Positions 9,566-17,254 of a DNA stretch of 63,250 nt are shown piece by piece; positions within the stretch are counted from its first letter, which is position 1, and every line of letters starts with the position of its first letter. The stretch is from Salinibacter altiplanensis (GTDB lineage Bacteria; Bacteroidota; Rhodothermia; Rhodothermales; Salinibacteraceae). The DNA lies in NCBI RefSeq assembly GCF_002894645.1, contig NZ_NCQY01000009.1, positions 65,120 through 128,369 of the forward strand. The letters are read 5' to 3'. The position numbers and the translations under genes were made by a program. The notes beneath the pieces were generated by a model. That model did not search any database and had not been told where the DNA came from. It worked only from the letters and a program-made list of their open reading frames with translations.

Positions 9566-12025
9566 TCAGGAAAGGGCGGCCTTCGTCACGCCCGCCCCGC
9601 CCTCTTCGATGGGCGCCTTATGGTGGTCCGCCACGTCCGGCCGGTCCGCGAGCATGTCGTGGAGCGCGTTCCGGAGCGCTCCGGTGCCCTTTCCGTGGAG
9701 AATCTCGACCGTATCGAGGTCGGCCGCCACGGCGTCGTCGAGGAAACGCTGCACCTGCCGCCGGGCCGCGTCCACCCGCTCGCCCCGCACGTCGATCGAC
9801 GGGCTCGCCTCAAGGGCCGTCATCTCGGTGCCCCCGCCCGTGTCCTCCTCTTCGGGCGCCGGGCCGCCGACGCGCGTCAGGCGGTCGAGCGGCACGTGCA
9901 TGTGCATCGAGCCCATCGCGACGAGCGCCTCTCCGTCCTCAATCTCCCGCACCTCCACGGCGGTCGAGCCATCGTCTACCACCACCTGATCCCCCTCGTT
10001 GATGGGAGGCCCCGACGCCGTCTGTCGGGCGTCCCGTCCCTCCGCCGGCGCGGCGTCCACGTCGCTCGACCCGGCCTCCTCACGCTGCGCCTCCAGGTCC
10101 TCTTTGTATTCTTCGAGCTGCTGCCGCGCCTCCTTGGTGGCCCCCGACTCGGCCTGCGCCTCCTTAATCTCGCGAATGGTGTTCTCGATGCGGGCGTTGG
10201 CCTCCTCTACGATGCGCTCGGCCTCCTCCAGGGCCTGCTGGCGAAAATCATCGCGCTCCTTCTCCAGCTTCTGCATCTTCTCCTCGTAGCGCTGCTGTTC
10301 CGCCTCGGCCTTCTCACGGGCCGTGCGGGCGTCGTAGAGCTCCTCCTCCAGCTCCTGCGTCCGCCGCTCGAAGGTGGTGATAAGGTTCTCCATCGCCGTC
10401 TTCTGGGTGCCGGCCAGGTCGCGGGCCCGCCCCAGCAGGCCCTCCGACAGGCCCATGCGCCGGGCGATCTCGAAGGCGTAGGACGACCCGGGCACGCCCT
10501 CCTGGTAGCGATGGGTGGGGCGCAGGGTCTCTTGGTCGAACTCCATCGACCCATTTTCAACCGCCTCCGTCTCGTGGGCGTACGTCTTCAGCGTCCCGTG
10601 GTGGGTGGTTGCAATCGTGCGGGCGCCGGCCGCCGTGAGCCGCTCCAGCACTGCCTGCGCCAGCGCCGCCCCCTCGTCCGGGTCCGTGCCGGTGCCCGCC
10701 TCGTCGATCAGGACGAGCGCGTTGTCCCCGGCCGCGGAGAGCATGTGACGGAGGTTGGAGACGTGCGAGCTGAAGGTCGACAGGTCGTCCTCAATCGACT
10801 GCTCGTCCCCGATGTCGGCCACGATCTGGTCGAAGAGGGGGAACGAGGAGTGAGGCGCCGCCGGCACGGGCAGTCCGTAGGCCAGCATCAGGGAGAAGAG
10901 GCCGACCGTCTTCATCGTCACCGTCTTCCCCCCTGCATTGGGCCCCGTAATGACGAGCGTTCGGAAGTCGGCCCCAAGCTCCAGGTCGAGCGGGACCACC
11001 TCCCGCGGCGGGAGGGCCTCGTCGTCGCCGCCCGGGGCGCGCCCGTCGGTCTCGTCCTCCGGGTCGAGCGATTCGAAGTGCAGCTGCAGGACCGGGTTTC
11101 GGCCCTCGTAGATCTCGATCCGGCCCTCCTCGTTGAGCTTGGGCACCACGGCGTCCAGGCGGTTGGCGAGACGGGCCTTTGCCCGGAGCAGGTCGAACTG
11201 CGCCAGCACCGTCAGATTCTCCTCGATCGCGTCGCTCTCGGCCCGCACGTGGCCGGTCACCTGGCGCAGGATGCGCTCGATCTCGTCCTGCTCGGCGCTC
11301 TGGAGCTCGCGCACCTCGTTGTTGAGCTCCAGGCAGGCCGCCGGCTCGATGTAAACGGTCTGCCCACTGGCGGAGCGGTCGTGGACAAACCCTTCCACCT
11401 TCCCCTTCGCACTGGCGCGCACCGGGATCACCATGCGCCCGCCGCGGAGGGTGGCCTGTTCGCCGGTGGCGTGGCCCTCCTGCACGGCGCGGCGGAGGGC
11501 CTTGTTGAGCGTCGTGCGGAGCGCCTTCTCCTTCGAGCGGATCTGCTGGCGCAGGCGCCGCAGCTCCGGCGACGCGTCGTCCTGGATGGAGGCATCCTCG
11601 TCGAGGATGGACGCGACGTGCTCTTCGAGGTCGGGGAGCGGGGTGGCCCGCGCCACGGCGTCGGCCAGCCGTGGGTAGTCCTCGCGCCGGGCCTCGAAGT
11701 GGGCCTTCAGCCGCCGGAGCGTGACCAGGGTCCGGCGCGTCGCCATCAGGTCCTCCGGGTCCACGTAGGCCTCCTCGGGGGCGGCGCGCCGGAGGGCGTC
11801 GCGGAGGTCGTACATCGGGCTCAGCGGCACCGAGTCGCCGTACCGGAAGGCGCCCTGCAGCTCCTCCACCCGACCCAGCTCGCCCCGCAGCCAGCCCATC
11901 GTCCGGGCCGGCTGCATCGACGCGAGGCGCTCTTGGCCCAAGGGGCTCTGTACGCGGGCCGCCAGGCGGTCGCGCACGACATCAAAGCCGAGCTTCTCGT
12001 CCAGCGAGTCGGGGTACGTCTCCAT
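9566..12025 (-). CDS. mutS2: MutS2 endonuclease/ATPase
   Basis: 819 residues from the ATG at 12025 (METYPDSLDEKLGF matches the family start). It has a MutS-core helical region, then the ABC ATPase with Walker A TGPNAGGKTVTMK (about residue 360), signature-like STFSSHVSNL, Walker B with VLIDEAGTGTDPDEG and the switch TTHHG. A long charged coiled coil follows (about 500-640). A C-terminal Smr nuclease domain starts near 745 (IDVRGERVDAA, then HGKGTGALR). Family members act on branched DNA and stalled or collided ribosomes. The protein is complete and acidic, as expected for this genome. Confidence 0.95.
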   Translation of the reverse strand: METYPDSLDEKLGFDVVRDRLAARVQSPLGQERLASMQPARTMGWLRGELGRVEELQGAFRYGDSVPLSPMYDLRDALRRAAPEEAYVDPEDLMATRRTLVTLRRLKAHFEARREDYPRLADAVARATPLPDLEEHVASILDEDASIQDDASPELRRLRQQIRSKEKALRTTLNKALRRAVQEGHATGEQATLRGGRMVIPVRASAKGKVEGFVHDRSASGQTVYIEPAACLELNNEVRELQSAEQDEIERILRQVTGHVRAESDAIEENLTVLAQFDLLRAKARLANRLDAVVPKLNEEGRIEIYEGRNPVLQLHFESLDPEDETDGRAPGGDDEALPPREVVPLDLELGADFRTLVITGPNAGGKTVTMKTVGLFSLMLAYGLPVPAAPHSSFPLFDQIVADIGDEQSIEDDLSTFSSHVSNLRHMLSAAGDNALVLIDEAGTGTDPDEGAALAQAVLERLTAAGARTIATTHHGTLKTYAHETEAVENGSMEFDQETLRPTHRYQEGVPGSSYAFEIARRMGLSEGLLGRARDLAGTQKTAMENLITTFERRTQELEEELYDARTAREKAEAEQQRYEEKMQKLEKERDDFRQQALEEAERIVEEANARIENTIREIKEAQAESGATKEARQQLEEYKEDLEAQREEAGSSDVDAAPAEGRDARQTASGPPINEGDQVVVDDGSTAVEVREIEDGEALVAMGSMHMHVPLDRLTRVGGPAPEEEDTGGGTEMTALEASPSIDVRGERVDAARRQVQRFLDDAVAADLDTVEILHGKGTGALRNALHDMLADRPDVADHHKAPIEEGGAGVTKAALS

Positions 12026-12354
12026 GAGGGCGTGCGGCACACGAGATTGGGAGGGACGCTCGGGGAGCCCGTGAACCGGGGCGTGAAAAACGACATCCGT
12101 CCTCCACGCACCTCCATCCACGGAGGAGCCGGCCCGTTGCTTCGCCGACCCGATCGACCGTCTTTGTGCGACGTGGAGACACAAACGATCGACCGGCCCG
12201 GCTGCTCCGATGCCACGCGGCACACGCGCCCTCAGCGCCGCCAAATGCCATAGTCCACCCAAAACACACACGCAGGGGGCGGCGTGCGCCCGGCCCGGTG
12301 GCGGCCTCGTGATCCTGCCCGGCCGTTCACGCGTCTCGTGCTCCGCCGTCGCCC
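12026..12354. other. Spacer between mutS2 and nucleotidyltransferase
   Basis: About 330 bases with no convincing gene. A 10-base sequence cgatcgaccg occurs twice (12151-12160 and 12186-12195), which may be chance. It presumably carries the mutS2 promoter. Confidence 0.5.
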
Positions 12355-13368
12355 TCAACTACGCAGCTCCACGTTGATCTGGGAGTGGTCGCCCACGTTG
12401 AGGCTTCGCACCCGCTGGTCGACCGCGGCGTCGCGCCCGATGACCGAGTCGGCGAGCACCGCGTTCTCCACCTCTCCCCCGGCAAAGACGATGCTGTCCC
12501 GCACCACCGAGTTGGAGACGGTCGCCCCCGCCTCGATCGAGACGTGCGGCCCCACGACCGCGTTCTTCACAGTCGCATCCGGGCCGATGTAGACCGGGTC
12601 GTGGACGACGCTGTCCTCGACGGTGCCCTGGTGGAGGTCGCCGGACTCCCGCTCCAGGACGCGCCCCGTCGTCTCCAGCAGGGCCGGAATGGTGCCACAG
12701 TCCATCCACGCGTCCACGCCCGCCGCGGTAAACACGTCGCCCTGTTGCAGGCGGTAGTCCAGGGCATCAGTCAGCTGGTACTCCCCATCGGCCCCCTTCA
12801 GGTCGCTGTCGATGACGTGGTCGATCCCGTCCTTGAGCTGCGCGAGCTCCCGGAGGTAGTAGATCCCGATGAGCGCCTCGTTGGACACCGGATCGTCGGG
12901 CTTCTCGATGAGCTCGGTCACCTGCTCGCCGTCGCGCACGGCGACGCCGAAGCGGCTCGGGTCCTCGACCTCGCGGACGAACGCCATCACGTCGGCGTCG
13001 CCGAGGGTCACCTCGTCGGACAGGCCAAAGAGCGTGTCCGCGAAGACGACCACGCCCTCGCCCTGCAGGTGCTCGTCCGCGCAGCCGACGGCGTGGGCCG
13101 TGCCGAGGGCCTCCTCCTGCACGGGAAAGTGCGGCGTGATGCCCCGCTCGTCGCAGAGCGCCGTGAGCTGGTCGCGGATTTCGTTGCCAAAGTCGGGCCC
13201 GAGGACGAACACGCCGTCGTCGGGGGGCGCCGGCAGGACCTGCGAGAAGGTGTCGACGATGCGCTCGACGATGCTCCGCCCTCGCACTGTGAGGAGCGGC
13301 TTGGGGGTCACATGCGAGTGCGGGCGGACACGGGTGCCCCGCCCCGCCATGGGAACGATGAGCTTCAT
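12355..13368 (-). CDS. Sugar-phosphate nucleotidyltransferase with C-terminal left-handed beta-helix
   Basis: 337 residues from the ATG at 13368, where the family N-terminus MKLIVPMAGRGTRVRPHS starts. The first ~240 residues form a nucleotidyltransferase domain (AGRGTR.RP, TPKPLL, EKP). The last ~90 residues contain hexapeptide-type repeats (PVYIGPDATVKNAVVGPHV, SIEAGATVSNSVV), a left-handed beta-helix. Such proteins join NTP and a sugar-1-phosphate (glucose- or GlcNAc-type) to give an NDP-sugar for envelope glycans. It stands alone, apart from the rml genes. The nucleotide and sugar are not determined by sequence alone. Confidence 0.85.
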   Translation of the reverse strand: MKLIVPMAGRGTRVRPHSHVTPKPLLTVRGRSIVERIVDTFSQVLPAPPDDGVFVLGPDFGNEIRDQLTALCDERGITPHFPVQEEALGTAHAVGCADEHLQGEGVVVFADTLFGLSDEVTLGDADVMAFVREVEDPSRFGVAVRDGEQVTELIEKPDDPVSNEALIGIYYLRELAQLKDGIDHVIDSDLKGADGEYQLTDALDYRLQQGDVFTAAGVDAWMDCGTIPALLETTGRVLERESGDLHQGTVEDSVVHDPVYIGPDATVKNAVVGPHVSIEAGATVSNSVVRDSIVFAGGEVENAVLADSVIGRDAAVDQRVRSLNVGDHSQINVELRS

Positions 13369-13933
13369 GGACGTAGGGGATGTGGTGCGTGCAAAGCGAA
13401 ACGAGCAGTGCGGAACGGCCGCACACGAGAGAATGTGTTGGGGCTCCTTGGTGCGACGTTCCTCCATAACAATAACGAGATCGGGCGCCGAATGCCAGTG
13501 TCCCGCCTCCTTCTCCTCTGCGTCCGGCTGTATTCAATCCTGGACAGCGCTGCGCACTGCCGCCCACAGCCCCTTCCCCACCCGACCGGGCCCGCCCCAC
13601 TCCCCACCATCTTCATACTCTCCCCTTCTCCAGGCCACAACGTCCGACCAAGAGCCCCTCTTCTAGGGCACAAGAGCCTCGGGGGGGGCCTTGGGACACG
13701 AGTGCTCGTCGCGCGGACGGCCTCGTCGTCCGGCCGGCTACACATTCGGCACAGACGTTGTACCTTGTTCGAAGCAAACGTCCCGCAGTCGATCCGATCT
13801 CGGCTGTCGGGCCGACGCGCCCGTCGGGGCCGAAGGGCCTCGGCGCCGGAAACAAACGTGTAGGGCACCCCTATCGTACTCGGCGTCTGAGGTTGACGGT
13901 CTTTCACCATTCCCCGCAATCAGTCCCCCAGTC
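13369..13933. other. Divergent intergenic region
   Basis: About 565 bases between the nucleotidyltransferase (minus) and the TPR protein gene (plus), so it should hold both promoters. No gene with recognisable features was found. Open frames here are GC-driven and cross from neighbouring genes. Confidence 0.5.
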
Positions 13934-14848
13934 ATGAATACCCATTGGTTTTCCCGCGTTCTCGCATCCCGTTGGTTGGTCGCCGCCGCTGCCGGCCTGC
14001 TCGGCCTCCAGCTTGGGGCCGGGGGCGCCCTCGCCCAGAGCGAAAGCTCCCTGTCCGCCGAGCAGAAGAAGAAGCTCAAGAAGGAGCTGCAGCAAACCTA
14101 CAAGGAAGGCGCGCAGGCCGGAAACAAAGAGAACTACGAGGTGGCCGCCACGCGATTTGAGGAGTCCGTTCAGCTGGCCCAGAAGCTGGGGCTGAGCGAC
14201 CTTGTCAGCAAGATTGAAAACAACCTCGCCGAGAGCCTCAGGGGCGCCGGGAGCGCGGCGCTCAAGCAGGAGAACTACGAGGACGCCCTGTCCCACTTCA
14301 ACGCGCTGGGGGAGTACACGGACACCGACCCCACCGCCCAGTACAATCAGGGCCTGGCCCTCATCAACATGGAGGACAGCACAGAGGCGGGCCTCCAGTC
14401 GCTCCGGCGCGCGATTGAGATCGGCAACGAGGTCGGCAACACCCGCGTGGCGGGCCTGGCCACCGAGCGCATTCAGGACGAGTTTCTGGCCCGGGCGTCG
14501 AAGGCCCTGCAGGGCGACAACCCGTCACAGGCCCGGATCGACGAGGCGCTCGGTGCCCTCGACCAGATGACCGAGTACGTGGACCCGAACGCGAACGCCA
14601 TGTTCTACCGCGGGACGGCCCTCTACGAGAGTGGGCAGTACCAGCAGGCCGTCCAGGCCGCCCGACAGGGGCTCGACCTGCACCAGGGCAGTCGTACCGA
14701 CGCCGCCAAGTTCCACTTCGTCATCGCCGAGTCACAGATCGAGCTCGGCGACAAGGCCTCCGCCTGCCAGACGTTCGAGAACGCGGCCTACGGCGACTAC
14801 GAGGCTCGCGCCAACCACTACCTCGAAAACGAGTGTGACGACGTGTAG
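13934..14848 (+). CDS. Secreted tetratricopeptide-repeat protein
   Basis: 304 residues from the ATG at 13934. A signal peptide (residues 1 to ~34, hydrophobic WLVAAAAGLLGLQ, cleavage after ALA) is followed by TPR-like helix pairs. Visible units include a helix with KENYEVAATRFEESVQLA, one with KQENYEDALSHFNALGEY and one with YESGQYQQAVQAARQGL. Periplasmic TPR proteins act as assembly scaffolds; no specific partner is suggested by the context. The gene is monocistronic and followed by a clear terminator. In-frame codons upstream lack a signal peptide and are not the start. Confidence 0.85.
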   Translation: MNTHWFSRVLASRWLVAAAAGLLGLQLGAGGALAQSESSLSAEQKKKLKKELQQTYKEGAQAGNKENYEVAATRFEESVQLAQKLGLSDLVSKIENNLAESLRGAGSAALKQENYEDALSHFNALGEYTDTDPTAQYNQGLALINMEDSTEAGLQSLRRAIEIGNEVGNTRVAGLATERIQDEFLARASKALQGDNPSQARIDEALGALDQMTEYVDPNANAMFYRGTALYESGQYQQAVQAARQGLDLHQGSRTDAAKFHFVIAESQIELGDKASACQTFENAAYGDYEARANHYLENECDDV

Positions 14849-14881
14849 CGCCGCCTCCACAGCCGCCCCCCACACTTCGCA

Positions 14882-14918
14882 AACGCCCGTGTCGGCCCTC
14901 CCGGCACGGGCGTTTTTT
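14882..14918 (+). terminator. Intrinsic terminator of the TPR gene
   Basis: A perfect 10-bp stem (14882-14891 with 14905-14914) is followed by a T run at 14913-14918. It begins 34 bp after the stop codon. Confidence 0.85.
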
Positions 14919-14964
14919 GTATAAGCTTGTTCGTCCGGGCTCGGATTGAAAAGCACCCGCGTCC

Positions 14965-15120
14965 TCAAACGGTCGTTTGTGCCCCCCAGTAGACGAGCAC
15001 GACGAGAAACACCGCGGGCACGAAGAGGGCGGCGAGGGTAAGCCACTCAATGCCCATCCCGACCGGCGCATTGGCCTGGAACTGAGCGGCGGTCTGAAGG
15101 AGCGCGGGGGCAAGGGCCAT
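14965..15120 (-). CDS. Small single-span membrane protein
   Basis: 51 codons. The protein starts MALAPALLQTAAQFQ and has one strong hydrophobic helix in the second half (LTLAALFVPAVFLVVLVYW), ending GAQTTV. It lies about 100 bp downstream of the 143-residue gene on the same strand. The size and single helix suggest a small membrane or subunit-like protein; no family was recognised. The frame, the clean helix and the position in a gap support it as real. Confidence 0.55.
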   Translation of the reverse strand: MALAPALLQTAAQFQANAPVGMGIEWLTLAALFVPAVFLVVLVYWGAQTTV

Positions 15121-15223
15121 GGCGGGCAGCACGTATTTTGGGAGGGCAAACTATAGTGTGGACGGAACGTCTGGTCCCGATACCGGAGCCGTCGGGCGGC
15201 AGTTTCTCGGCCCCGGCGCGACG

Positions 15224-15655
15224 TCACGCCTGCGGCCACGCCGTCTCCTCGGGCAGCTCCGCGTCGGGCGGCTGCAGGACGAGCTCGTCCGGCAGGTCGT
15301 TCACCTGATCGTCCGGGTTGACCACCGACACCAGCGGCAGGGCCAGGGCAGTAAAAAACTTGCCCATGGCGGCGAGCAGAAACTCCTGCTGAAGCTCGAT
15401 CATGTCCTCCTCCAGGCGCCCGTCGTCGCGGGCGTGGCCCTCGATGTCGAGGTACAGCACGCGCGGCCAGTCCGGAAACTCCGCCTGCGCCTCCGTAAGC
15501 AGCGCAAACACGCCCTGCGCCGCCGCCTCGAAGTCGTCCTCCGCCCCCACGATGTGGTAGAGGGAGACGGTGTTGTCGAAGTTCATGTGGAGGCCGGGGG
15601 CGTCCGGCTTGTTGTACTCCGGCACGAAGTCCGGGCGGTCCGAGGCCGTGCTCAT
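15224..15655 (-). CDS. Conserved-looking hypothetical acidic protein
   Basis: 143 residues, very acidic, starting MSTASDRPDFVPEYN. It contains WPRVLYLDIEGHARDDG and later helices (EEDMIELQQEFLLAAMGKF), and ends in an acidic low-complexity tail. There is no signal peptide or membrane helix. It follows the chorismate mutase gene by 81 bp on the same strand and may be co-transcribed. I do not recognise a family; composition matches genuine genes of this genome. Confidence 0.7.
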   Translation of the reverse strand: MSTASDRPDFVPEYNKPDAPGLHMNFDNTVSLYHIVGAEDDFEAAAQGVFALLTEAQAEFPDWPRVLYLDIEGHARDDGRLEEDMIELQQEFLLAAMGKFFTALALPLVSVVNPDDQVNDLPDELVLQPPDAELPEETAWPQA

Positions 15656-15736
15656 GGTGCAGAGGGGCCAATTTACGTACGGTGAGAAGACTCCGCTTGA
15701 ATGCGCGCCCGGGCCGAGAGATTCAGCCCCAGGCCC

Positions 15737-16114
15737 TCATCGCTGCGCCTGCGTCCCGCCCCCGGAGGCAACCTTGACGGCGTCCCTCTCCGCCTCCTCG
15801 TCGTCGGACGGCACCGCGGCCGTGTCCGTCCGCTGGCGCCGCTGGCGCGCCACCGAGTGGGCCAGGATTTCTTCGAAGAGGGCTTCGGCGAGGTCAGGGG
15901 GCAGCCCGGCCTCGTCCGCCGCCGCCCGCACGTCGGCCAGCAGCTCGGCCTCCCGTTCGGGGTCGCGCACGGCAGTGCCGGTGTCGGCCTTCAGGGCACA
16001 GAGCTCATCGACGATGGACTGCCGCTCGGCAAGCAGCTCCACGACGCGCTCGTTGATGGCGTCGATCCGGACGCGGGCCTCGTCTACGGTCGTCGGGGTG
16101 GGGGATGCATTCAT
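15737..16114 (-). CDS. Chorismate mutase, AroQ class
   Basis: 125 residues from the ATG at 16114. It has the helical AroQ pattern: VRIDAINERVVELLAERQSIVDEL carries the Arg and Glu/Arg active-site positions on helix 1, followed by DPEREAELLADV and a helix ending EEILAHSVARQRR. It converts chorismate to prephenate, the committed step to Phe and Tyr. It is a stand-alone mutase with no prephenate dehydratase or dehydrogenase domain. The C-terminal ~25 residues are an acidic/polar tail. Upstream lie a Phe/Tyr-rich leader peptide and a terminator, which imply regulation by attenuation. Confidence 0.88.
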   Translation of the reverse strand: MNASPTPTTVDEARVRIDAINERVVELLAERQSIVDELCALKADTGTAVRDPEREAELLADVRAAADEAGLPPDLAEALFEEILAHSVARQRRQRTDTAAVPSDDEEAERDAVKVASGGGTQAQR

Positions 16115-16189
16115 GGGGGGGCGTCGGGGTGGGGGATGAGCAGGGATCGGAAGCCCCCCGGACTTGGCGCCCATCGACCCACACACAGC

Positions 16190-16228
16190 AAAACCCCGCC
16201 GGGGCCGAGGGCGATCGGCCGGCGGGGT
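16190..16228 (-). terminator. Attenuator terminator in the chorismate mutase leader
   Basis: On the minus strand a perfect 10-bp GC stem (16219-16228 with 16193-16202), extended by an inner CCGA/TCGG pairing, is followed by TTTT. It lies between a short leader ORF and the chorismate mutase start, not at the end of a long gene. That is the position of an attenuator. Confidence 0.75.
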
Positions 16229-16269
16229 GCAAGGATGCGGTATGCGCTCGTTCTACGTACCGCCGGCCG
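16216..16269 (-). promoter_or_regulatory. Antiterminator pairing that competes with the terminator
   Basis: The last codons of the leader ORF contain CGGCCGGCGG (minus strand, 16269-16260). It is the exact complement, over 10 bases, of CCGCCGGCCG at 16225-16216, which forms most of the 5' arm of the terminator. The two pairings exclude each other. In the classical model a ribosome stalled upstream on scarce Phe/Tyr-tRNA would let this pairing form and keep transcription going. A ribosome reaching the stop codon would mask the first arm and allow termination. The pairings are seen in sequence; the mechanism is inferred. Confidence 0.7.
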
Positions 16270-16381
16270 TCAGAAAGGAGACAAAATAGACATACGCGTG
16301 ACCCAGATAGAAGCGGGCAAAGGCGTAGAGGCCTCCAGTCGCGCCGACGTGCGGGTCGGTCGCGGGCAGACAGGCAGACAT
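16253..16381 (-). CDS. Phe/Tyr-rich leader peptide of chorismate mutase
   Basis: 42 codons from the ATG at 16381, or 48 from an in-frame ATG at 16399. Residues 19-36 contain eight aromatic residues (LYAFARFYLGHAY then VYFVSF), four Tyr and four Phe. The stop codon lies 24 bp before a strong terminator, which in turn precedes the chorismate mutase gene. This is the arrangement of pheL-type leader peptides, although E. coli pheL is shorter and Phe-only. The ATG at 16381 is preferred because the candidate promoter would place the transcript start near 16402. An alternative is a small hydrophobic membrane peptide. Confidence 0.6.
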   Translation of the reverse strand: MSACLPATDPHVGATGGLYAFARFYLGHAYVYFVSFLTAGGT

Positions 16382-16408
16382 GAGAGCGCGTTGGTTCATA
16401 ACAGTCGT

Positions 16409-16437
16409 ACGCTAGGGGACGCAGGCAGGGATGTCAA
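16409..16437 (-). promoter_or_regulatory. Candidate sigma-70-type promoter for the leader and chorismate mutase
   Basis: On the minus strand a perfect TTGACA (16437-16432) is followed after 17 bp by TAGCGT (16414-16409), a weak -10 box. Transcription would begin near 16402, just ahead of the leader ORF. Confidence 0.45.
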
Positions 16438-16548
16438 TGCTCCCGCAATTCTACACAGAACTCTCATATTTCCCCGCATTCCCTCTTCTCCGGTCGGCCC
16501 TGTCCTCCTGGCCACCAGGCGACACAGATTTCAAACACCGACTGATTC

Positions 16549-17055
16549 TCACAGACGATCTGGAACAGTCGGAATCACCTCGGACCGGTCTCGCTCCTCA
16601 TCAGCAAAGAAGCGGATGCCCTTCTCTTCGGTCACAACCCATACCTCTTCGGCCCCAGCGTCGCGGTAGAGCGGACGCTTCTCCGCCATCTCATCCCAGT
16701 CGTTCGACTCGGACATGACTTCGACGCACACCTCTGGAGCCAGGGTTGGAAGATCCCCCGTACCTTCCATCTCGTCCCTGCGCTCGGAGGTACACCACAC
16801 GACATCGGCCCCCTTCGTGCCCTTCGATGTCGCGATGGGAAACTCTGGACGGGCCTGCCCGCCCGCGGTGTGTTCATGAAGAAGAGCGATGAGATCGCCT
16901 TGCGTGTCGGAATGCGACGCAGAGTGGGGACTCAAAATCAACTGTCCTCGGCGGTTGGTTTCGACCTTGTAGGGAAGCTCGCAGAGAACGGGATCGGAGC
17001 TGATCTCCGCCCACCGCTCCCGCTGGTTTTTCACTGGTGTGGCAAGGATTGACAT
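16549..17055 (-). CDS. Uma2-family (DUF820) putative endonuclease-fold protein
   Basis: 168 residues starting MSILATPVKNQRERWAEI. It has the Uma2 pattern of a PD-(D/E)XK-like fold: EFPIATSKGTKGADVVWC, then PEVCVEVMSESNDWDEMAEKRPLY and DAGAEEVWVV. The Asp of the ADVVW motif, the Glu of CVEVMS and the Lys of EKRPLY are the usual putative catalytic positions. The biological role of this family is not established. It stands alone between the chorismate mutase leader and the polysaccharide region. Confidence 0.8.
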   Translation of the reverse strand: MSILATPVKNQRERWAEISSDPVLCELPYKVETNRRGQLILSPHSASHSDTQGDLIALLHEHTAGGQARPEFPIATSKGTKGADVVWCTSERRDEMEGTGDLPTLAPEVCVEVMSESNDWDEMAEKRPLYRDAGAEEVWVVTEEKGIRFFADEERDRSEVIPTVPDRL

Positions 17056-17254
17056 GAGCTGGGCCGCGGACTATCAAAATGGTTTTTTATGATAAACGAG
17101 CGGTTGTGATGAAGGATTCATTTTCTTCTCCTGCTCGTCCGCTCATTACGCCGCTCGATTTCCAGTACGAGCCGCCTCCCCATCACCATACGCCCGGTCC
17201 ACAAATTCCCCGTGGGCTTCTCTGCCCGGCACGTTGGGCCTCAGCGATCCTGGA

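Noticed and set aside
9221-12253. A very long open frame on the plus strand opposite mutS2
   Set aside because: It is a GC-driven shadow with histidine- and leucine-rich low-complexity translation and no motifs; mutS2 on the other strand has all family motifs.
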